The notes under the pieces: model-generated
Told to the model about the DNA's origin: nothing
Database searches by the model: none
Seen by the model: the letters and a program-made list of their open reading frames with translations, nothing else
Assembly (NCBI RefSeq): GCF_038397725.1
Contig: NZ_CP151634.1
Location: 2,852,001-2,916,000 of the forward strand
DNA length: 64,000 nt
Direction: 5' to 3'
Source: Microbacterium sp. LWO13-1.2
GTDB taxonomy: Bacteria > Actinomycetota > Actinomycetes > Actinomycetales > Microbacteriaceae
Shown: piece after piece, positions 59,603 through 64,000 of the stretch
Numbering within the stretch: position 1 is the stretch's first letter
Layout of the letters: the number at the start of each line of letters is the position of its first letter
Position numbers and translations under genes: made by a program

Positions 59603-60330
59603 ACGCAGCCCCGGAACACCAGCGCATCCTGCTCGACGTCGCCGACCTCGATCGGCGCATCGCGCAGGCCGAGCGTGCGCGTACCCAGCCGACGCAGTCC
59701 GGGCGGATCAGTGAACTCGCCGCGCTCCGTCAGGAGCAGCTGCGAGACCTCACGGCCCTCACCGGAACACGCGAAGATGCACGTACCGAACTCGTCCGGC
59801 TGGAGGCCGACGTCAAGGTGGCCGAGCAGCGTCGCGCACGCGATGCGGATCGGCTCGCCGCCTCTGCGAACTCCAAGGAGGCGCAGGCTCTCGAGCATGA
59901 GCTCGCCAGCCTGGCCAAGCGGCTCAGCGACCTCGAAGACGCCGAGCTCGACGTGATGGGCCGCGTCGAGGATGCAGATGCCGCCGTCGCGGCGCAGCAG
60001 GCACTCATCGATGCGACCACCGCCGAGGGCACTGAGCTCACGGTGCAGGCAAAGGCCGACATCGCGGCGGCGACCGAGCTGATCGCCCAGCTCGGACGCG
60101 ATCGCGCTGCCGTCACGGCGCCGCTCCCGGCTGACCTCCTCGCCGAGTACACGCGGCGCTCCGCGAAGACCGCCGGAGCGGGACTGCTCACTCGAGGCAC
60201 CTGCGAAGGATGCCGCATGGTGCTCTCCAGCACCGATCTGAACGACATCCGCCGTGCCGCGCCCGACGCCGTGATCTCCTGCCCCGAGTGCGGCTGCATC
60301 CTGGTGCGTACCGAAGAATCCGGCCTGTGA
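59599..60330 (+). CDS. Coiled-coil protein with C4 zinc ribbon (CdsZ/Rv2229c-like)
   Basis: A 243-residue protein. Residues about 10-175 form a long coiled coil rich in Ala, Glu, Arg and Leu. The C terminus is a zinc ribbon with CEGC and CPECGC (zf-RING_7). This arrangement matches Rv2229c and CdsZ-type proteins, which are conserved in actinobacteria and thought to bind nucleic acid or other proteins. The GTG overlaps the preceding stop. The DNA polymerase gene begins 25 bases further on, and RNase P RNA follows that, a linkage also seen in other actinobacteria. Confidence 0.88.
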   Translation: MNAAPEHQRILLDVADLDRRIAQAERARTQPTQSGRISELAALRQEQLRDLTALTGTREDARTELVRLEADVKVAEQRRARDADRLAASANSKEAQALEHELASLAKRLSDLEDAELDVMGRVEDADAAVAAQQALIDATTAEGTELTVQAKADIAAATELIAQLGRDRAAVTAPLPADLLAEYTRRSAKTAGAGLLTRGTCEGCRMVLSSTDLNDIRRAAPDAVISCPECGCILVRTEESGL

Positions 60331-60355
60331 TCTTCCGCCGGGGCGCTCGACGGCG

Positions 60356-62056
60356 GTGACCGCCACGCCTCGACCAGCTCCAGAACGCCGGATCGCTCTC
60401 GTGGAGACCGCACCGAACGCGTTCCTGGCGATCGAGGTCGACGAGCTCGGCGTCGAGACGAGCCGTGTGCCGCTGGACGCGACCGGTCTCATCGACTGGG
60501 TGCGAGAGGTCGAGGCTGCGCAGACGCCGCGCTGGATTCTGCGCAGCGCCAGACAGATCTATCCGCGACTCCTCGAGGCCGGTGTACGCCTCGCCCGCAC
60601 GCACGATCTGATGCTGTGCCACGCCATCCTCCGGGACACGGCCTCGGTGGAGCATCCGCTGCCGCCGTCCCCGGATTGGGTGCCCCGCGAACTCGTCGTC
60701 GAGGCGCCGGCGCTGTTCGACGTGGACGAGCGCTCGGCTGGCGACCCGGTCACCGAACTCCTCGACCAGTACCGTGCGCACCGTCGAGTCATCGGTGAGG
60801 CAGCCGACGGCCGGTTGACCCTCCTGTGCGCCGCGGAGTCGGCGGGCGGACTCGTCGCCGAGGAGATGCGCGCTGCGGGGCTGCCCTGGGACGTGGCCGC
60901 CCACGAGGCGATCCTCACCGAGACGCTCGGAGCCCGCCCGATCGCTGGCGGTCTGCCCAGCGGGATGGTCGCACTCGGCGAGAAGGTGCGGGCGATCCTC
61001 GACGACCAGACGCTGCATCTGGACAGTCAGCCCAAGCTGCTCAGGGCGCTGCACCGGGTGGGCGTGCACGTGGAATCGACAGGCCGGTGGGAACTGGCCG
61101 AGCATGATCACCCCGTCATCGAACCCCTGCTGGCGTACAAGAAGCTCTCGCGCCTGCTCAGCGCCAACGGTTGGTCGTGGCTGGCCGAGTGGGTGCACGA
61201 CGGACGCTTTCGCCCCGTCTACATCACCGGCGGTGTCGTCACCGGCCGCTGGGCATCATCGGGTGGCGGAGCGCTCCAGGTGCCGCGGAGTCTCCGGCCG
61301 GCGGTCAGGGCTGATCCCGGATGGATCCTGGTCGTCGCGGACGTCGCCCAGCTGGAGCCGCGGATGCTGGCGGCGATGGCGCACGATGAGGCGATGGCCA
61401 GAGCGGCGCGGGGGACCGACCTGTATGCCGGTGTCGTCGAATCCGGTGCCGTCAGCACGCGCGAAGAGGCGAAGTACGCGGTGCTCGGGGCGATGTACGG
61501 TGCGACGACCGGAGACAGCGGTCGCCTCGTTCCGCGGTTGCGCAAGGTCTACCCGCGGGCGATGGGGCTCGTCGACGAGGCAGCGCGTGTCGGGGAAGAC
61601 GGCGGCGTCGTGTCGACCTGGCTGGGCCGCTCGTCGCCGCGTCCGTCCGCCGAGTGGGCGACGCTGCAGTCGCGTGCCACCGCCGCGGATGCCGATGCAG
61701 CGGAGGTGAACGTGGCCCGACGGCGTGCGAGGGACTGGGGGCGGTTCACCAGGAACTTCGTCGTGCAGGGCACGGCCGCGGAGTGGTCGCTGATCTGGCT
61801 CGCCGAGCTGCGCCACCGGCTGCAGCGCCTTCCCGCTGCGCGGACGCCGGCACCGGCATCCGGGCCCTTCGCCCACGAGGCTCATCTGGCGTTCTTCCTG
61901 CACGACGAGGTGATCCTGCATGTTCCCGAGGAGTGCGCGGATGCCGCCGCCGAGGCCGTCCGTGAGGCCGCGGCCGCTGCGACCCGCCGTCTGTTCGGAG
62001 CGTTCCCGATCGATGTTCCGCTTGATCTGCGGATCGCGCGCTCGGCCGAGAAGTAG
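60356..62056 (+). CDS. Stand-alone family A DNA polymerase (3'-5' exonuclease/polymerase type)
   Basis: A 566-residue PolA-like protein without a 5'-nuclease domain. Motif A is VVADVAQLEPRML (Asp329), motif B is EEAKYAVLGAMYGATTGD (Lys373 to Tyr381), and motif C is LHDEVILHV near the end. The N-terminal region corresponds to the DEDD exonuclease domain, but I do not see the full set of acidic residues, so proofreading may be lost. The family is annotated as bifunctional 3'-5' exonuclease/DNA polymerase in actinobacteria and is distinct from the main PolA. The GTG start is tentative. Its TAG stop lies in the rnpB -10 element. Confidence 0.9.
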   Translation: MTATPRPAPERRIALVETAPNAFLAIEVDELGVETSRVPLDATGLIDWVREVEAAQTPRWILRSARQIYPRLLEAGVRLARTHDLMLCHAILRDTASVEHPLPPSPDWVPRELVVEAPALFDVDERSAGDPVTELLDQYRAHRRVIGEAADGRLTLLCAAESAGGLVAEEMRAAGLPWDVAAHEAILTETLGARPIAGGLPSGMVALGEKVRAILDDQTLHLDSQPKLLRALHRVGVHVESTGRWELAEHDHPVIEPLLAYKKLSRLLSANGWSWLAEWVHDGRFRPVYITGGVVTGRWASSGGGALQVPRSLRPAVRADPGWILVVADVAQLEPRMLAAMAHDEAMARAARGTDLYAGVVESGAVSTREEAKYAVLGAMYGATTGDSGRLVPRLRKVYPRAMGLVDEAARVGEDGGVVSTWLGRSSPRPSAEWATLQSRATAADADAAEVNVARRRARDWGRFTRNFVVQGTAAEWSLIWLAELRHRLQRLPAARTPAPASGPFAHEAHLAFFLHDEVILHVPEECADAAAEAVREAAAAATRRLFGAFPIDVPLDLRIARSAEK

Positions 62057-62059
62057 ACT
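62054..62059 (+). promoter_or_regulatory. -10 element of rnpB overlapping the polymerase stop codon
   Basis: TAGACT, of which TAG is the stop of the DNA polymerase gene. RNase P RNA begins 6 bases later, exactly the spacing seen at leaderless genes in this window. Confidence 0.6.
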
Positions 62060-62065
62060 GGGCCT

Positions 62066-62443
62066 GCGAATGGGTCGACTGGACGGTCGCGTGGCGGGAA
62101 ACCGCACCGAGGAACGTCCGGGCTCCACAGGGCAGGGCGGTGGGTAACACCCACCCGGAGCAATCCGCGAGAAAGTGCCACAGAGAGTAGACCGCCGGAA
62201 CCTCGCTCGTCGAGGATCCGGTAAGGGTGAAAGGGTGGTGTAAGAGACCACCGGGGGCCGTGGTGACACGGCCCGCCAGGTAAACCTCGCCCGGAGCAAG
62301 GTCAGACAGAGGATGTTGACGCGGCTCGCCGAGTCCTCGGGTAGACCGCTGGAGCGGCACGGCAACGTGTCGCCGAGAGAGATGGCCGTCGAAGGGGCGA
62401 AGAACCCCGGAACAGAACCCGGCGTACAGGTCGGCCCATTCGC
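62066..62443 (+). ncRNA. rnpB: RNase P RNA, bacterial class A
   Basis: Catalytic RNA that trims the 5' ends of tRNA precursors. The terminal helix P1 forms from GCGAATGGG (62066-62074) and CCCATTCGC (62435-62443). The conserved core GAGGAACGTCCGGGCTCC lies near the 5' end (about 62109-62126), and AACAGAACCCGGCGTACAGG near the 3' end (about 62411-62430), as in other actinobacteria. The length of about 378 bases suits a class A RNA with several extra helices. Short open frames across it are not genes. Confidence 0.96.
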
Positions 62444-62454
62444 CTACACACGCA

Positions 62455-62483
62455 GAAGGCCCCGCTGGATCAGCGGGGCCTTC
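62455..62483. terminator. Terminator after rnpB, also serving ppgK
   Basis: GAAGGCCCCGCTG (62455-62467) and its complement (62471-62483) make a 13-base stem with a 3-base loop, between convergent rnpB and ppgK. Confidence 0.8.
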
Positions 62484-62505
62484 GTGCGTTCGGATTCGTC
62501 TGAGG

Positions 62506-63252
62506 TCAGTCGCCGGCCAGGGATGCCGCGCCGATGATGCCCGAGTTGTTGCGGTGGATCGCGGGAACGATCGGGGTCTTGAGCTCGAGCAGCGGGAGGA
62601 AGTCGCCGGCGTTCTTCGATACGCCGCCGCCGACGACGAACAGGTCGGGGCTGAAGAGGAACTCGATGTGCGAGTAGAACGCCTGCAGGCGCTCGGCCCA
62701 TACGGCCCAGCTGAGGCCCTCGCGTTCGCGTGCCGAGGTCGCTGCCCACTTCTCCACGGAGTCGAAGGTGCCGAAATTCAGGTGCCCGAGTTCGGTGTTG
62801 GGGATCAGGACGCCGTCATAGAGGAACGCCGAGCCGATGCCGGTGCCGAGCGTCGTCATCAGGGTCAGACCGCGAACGTCCCTGGCGGCGCCATGACGAG
62901 CTTCAGCGACGCCGGCGGCGTCGGCGTCGTTCACGAAGACGATGTTGCGTCCGAGACCGTCGCGGAAGAACCGCTCGGCGTCGAAGTCCACCCATTCCTT
63001 GGAGACGTTCGCTGCCGACAGCGTCTTCCCGCGCTTGACGATCGCCGGGAAGGCGACGCCGAGAGGAAGAGTCGAGTCGTGCACGTCAAGGGTCTTGAGG
63101 ACCGTCTGCACCGCCACGAGGACATCCTGCGGTGATGCGCCTTCGGGGGTGGGGACGCGCACCCTGTCGGATGCCATGGTCCCGTGGTCGAGATTGACGA
63201 TTCCTGCCTTGATGCCAGTGCCGCCGATGTCGACGCCGATTGCTTGAGCCAT
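62506..63252 (-). CDS. ppgK: Polyphosphate glucokinase
   Basis: ROK-family kinase of 248 residues that phosphorylates glucose with polyphosphate (and often ATP), a hallmark of actinobacteria. The phosphate motif is DIGGTGIK at 8-15, the catalytic base is in NDADAAG, and LGTGIGSAF and ELGHLNFG are present without the zinc-binding cysteines of other ROK sugar kinases, as expected for PpgK. It feeds glucose 6-phosphate to the pentose phosphate and glycogen genes in this window. The ATG lies 7 bases from TAAGCT, so it is probably leaderless. Confidence 0.94.
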   Translation of the reverse strand: MAQAIGVDIGGTGIKAGIVNLDHGTMASDRVRVPTPEGASPQDVLVAVQTVLKTLDVHDSTLPLGVAFPAIVKRGKTLSAANVSKEWVDFDAERFFRDGLGRNIVFVNDADAAGVAEARHGAARDVRGLTLMTTLGTGIGSAFLYDGVLIPNTELGHLNFGTFDSVEKWAATSAREREGLSWAVWAERLQAFYSHIEFLFSPDLFVVGGGVSKNAGDFLPLLELKTPIVPAIHRNNSGIIGAASLAGD

Positions 63253-63259
63253 GGCCGAT

Positions 63260-63265
63260 AGCTTA
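63260..63265 (-). promoter_or_regulatory. -10-like hexamer for leaderless ppgK
   Basis: The minus strand reads TAAGCT with 7 bases to the ATG at 63252. Confidence 0.4.
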
Positions 63266-63320
63266 GCGAGCGGTGGTACTCCCAGTAGGATCGATGACAG
63301 TTGATGAAGGGACTTGGACC

Positions 63321-63536
63321 ATGTCAGACGGCGATCAGAAGTACTGGTACAACCTCAAGACCGCGCAGGTCGAGTTCGGGATGATCTCGCCGGCGGTTGA
63401 CCGCGTCGGCCCGTTCGACACCGAGGCTGAGGCGGCTCGCGCACCGGAGACGCTGGAGGAGCGTTCGCGCGCCTGGGCCGAAGACGACGCAGCAGACGAC
63501 GGCTGGGCTCCCGGCAAGGGCGCTGGCGGAAAGTAA
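63321..63536 (+). CDS. Small SPOR-like protein upstream of glnA
   Basis: A 71-residue soluble protein. The N-terminal part, KYWYNLKTAQVEFGMISP followed by VDRVGPFDTEAEAARA, resembles small actinobacterial proteins annotated as SPOR-domain-like. The rest is acidic and ends in a Gly/Lys-rich tail. No signal peptide or membrane segment is present, so a peptidoglycan-binding role is doubtful. The ATG at 63321 was chosen because purines (GAAGGGA) lie about 9 bases upstream. The stop is 2 bases before the glnA ATG, so the two are clearly cotranscribed. Confidence 0.8.
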   Translation: MSDGDQKYWYNLKTAQVEFGMISPAVDRVGPFDTEAEAARAPETLEERSRAWAEDDAADDGWAPGKGAGGK

Positions 63537-63538
63537 CC

Positions 63539-64000
63539 ATGGACAAGCAGAGGGATTTCGTGCTCCGCACGATCGAAGAGCGCGGCGTGAAGTTCGTCCG
63601 GCTGTGGTTCACGGACGTCATCGGCACGCTCAAGTCGGTCGCCATCGCGCCGGCCGAGGTCGAAGGCGCGTTCGCGGAGGGCATTGGTTTCGACGGCTCC
63701 GCCATCGAAGGCCTGACCCGCAGCTTCGAGTCCGATCTGCTTGCGCAGCCGGATCCGACCACTTTCCAGACCCTGCCGTGGCGCGGTGAGATCGACCCGA
63801 CCGCGCGGATGTTCTGCGACCTCACGACTCCCGACGGCCAGCCGGCAGTGGCCGATCCGCGTCACGTGCTCAAGCGTGCGCTGGCGAAGGCTGCGGACGC
63901 CGGTTTCACGTTCTACACGCATCCGGAGATCGAGTTCTACCTGCTCAAGTCTTCCTCGTTCGGTCCTGAGGGTCCGGTCCCCGTCGATTCCGCCGGCTAC
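63539..64000 (+). CDS. glnA: Glutamine synthetase type I (GlnA2-like), cut by window edge
   Basis: The N-terminal 154 codons of a glutamine synthetase (full length normally about 445 residues). MDKQRDFVLRTIEERGVKFVRLWFTD is the start typical of actinobacterial GlnA2, and the beta-grasp domain ends in GIGFDGSAIEG. HPEIEFYLLKS marks the beginning of the catalytic domain, with the first metal-binding glutamates. Actinobacterial GlnA2 is generally not adenylylated; the Tyr site would be beyond the window. It makes glutamine from glutamate, ammonia and ATP. Confidence 0.95.
   Translation, partial: MDKQRDFVLRTIEERGVKFVRLWFTDVIGTLKSVAIAPAEVEGAFAEGIGFDGSAIEGLTRSFESDLLAQPDPTTFQTLPWRGEIDPTARMFCDLTTPDGQPAVADPRHVLKRALAKAADAGFTFYTHPEIEFYLLKSSSFGPEGPVPVDSAGY

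Noticed and set aside
62057..62440. Short protein-coding frames across the region
   Set aside because: The sequence folds and aligns as RNase P RNA with its conserved cores and P1 helix.

Overview
The window is chromosomal DNA from a high-GC actinobacterium, most probably a Microbacterium or a close member of the Microbacteriaceae. The evidence is the G+C-rich third codon positions, the zwf-opcA-pgl block, the actinobacterial suf operon with its Rieske protein, FasR beside a fabD-fabH-acpP-fabF operon, DUF3145, DUF3099, GlgA of the actinobacterial (GlgM-like) type, a polyphosphate glucokinase and a GlnA2-type glutamine synthetase. Much of the gene order resembles the Mycobacterium tuberculosis blocks Rv1445c-Rv1473 and Rv2216-Rv2245. 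The genus is an inference; no 16S gene is present. Nearly all of the DNA is ordinary core chromosome. I saw no transposase, integrase, phage gene or CRISPR array, and no gene-free stretch longer than 300 bases.

Layout. 1-7.9 kb (minus): pentose-phosphate/glycolysis operon tkt-tal-pgi-zwf-opcA-pgl, mostly joined by 4-base stop/start overlaps; pgl runs off the left edge. 8.2-11.6 kb: heme A genes ctaB and ctaA around a HAD phosphatase and a small membrane protein (SURF1, which also serves cytochrome oxidase, is at 27.4 kb). 11.8-18.4 kb (plus): sufB-sufD-Rieske-sufC-sufT, continuing into a MalY/PatB-type C-S lyase and an MFS exporter; sufS, sufU and sufR are absent. 18.3-20.9 kb: biotin repressor BioQ, two BioQ-type operators, and the biotin ECF importer bioY-bioM-bioN. 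20.3-24.8 kb (minus): membrane acyltransferase, two-component system, DedA protein. 24.8-31.1 kb: CHY zinc finger, ABC-F ATPase, cupin, SURF1, small DUF proteins, a FabG-like reductase and an alpha/beta hydrolase. 31.1-36.6 kb (minus): a very large secreted protein joining a purple-acid-phosphatase-like metallophosphoesterase to a GH8 glycoside hydrolase, with a C-terminal LAXTG wall-anchoring signal. 36.9-40.8 kb: serB, divergent glycogen genes glgC/glgA, a lone ABC ATPase. 40.9-48.8 kb: type-B ribosomal protein L31 with a structured leader, an alpha/beta hydrolase, a DUF262-DUF1524 (GmrSD-like) protein, an oxygenase-like protein behind an iron-box-like site, DUF3145, and a MocR/YczE pair. 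48.9-56.5 kb (minus): aceE, fasR and the fabD-fabH-acpP-fabF operon. 56.6-64 kb: tRNA-Val(UAC), several conserved genes, a stand-alone family A DNA polymerase, RNase P RNA, polyphosphate glucokinase and the start of glnA.

The window mainly covers central carbon flow (pentose phosphate, glycogen, pyruvate dehydrogenase), type II fatty acid initiation and elongation, Fe-S assembly, heme A/cytochrome oxidase assembly and biotin uptake. Biotin uptake and fatty acid synthesis are linked, because acetyl-CoA carboxylase needs biotin. A recurring signal is a -10-like hexamer (TANNNT, rarely CAGACT) ending 6 or 7 bases before an ATG/GTG that lacks a Shine-Dalgarno sequence. It is the expected signature of leaderless mRNAs and fixes many start codons here.

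The items most worth a second look are the phosphoesterase-GH8 wall-anchored fusion and its upstream inverted repeat, the L31 leader with mutually exclusive hairpins, the oxygenase-like gene behind an iron box, the degenerate GmrSD-like protein, and the C-S lyase coupled to the suf operon.
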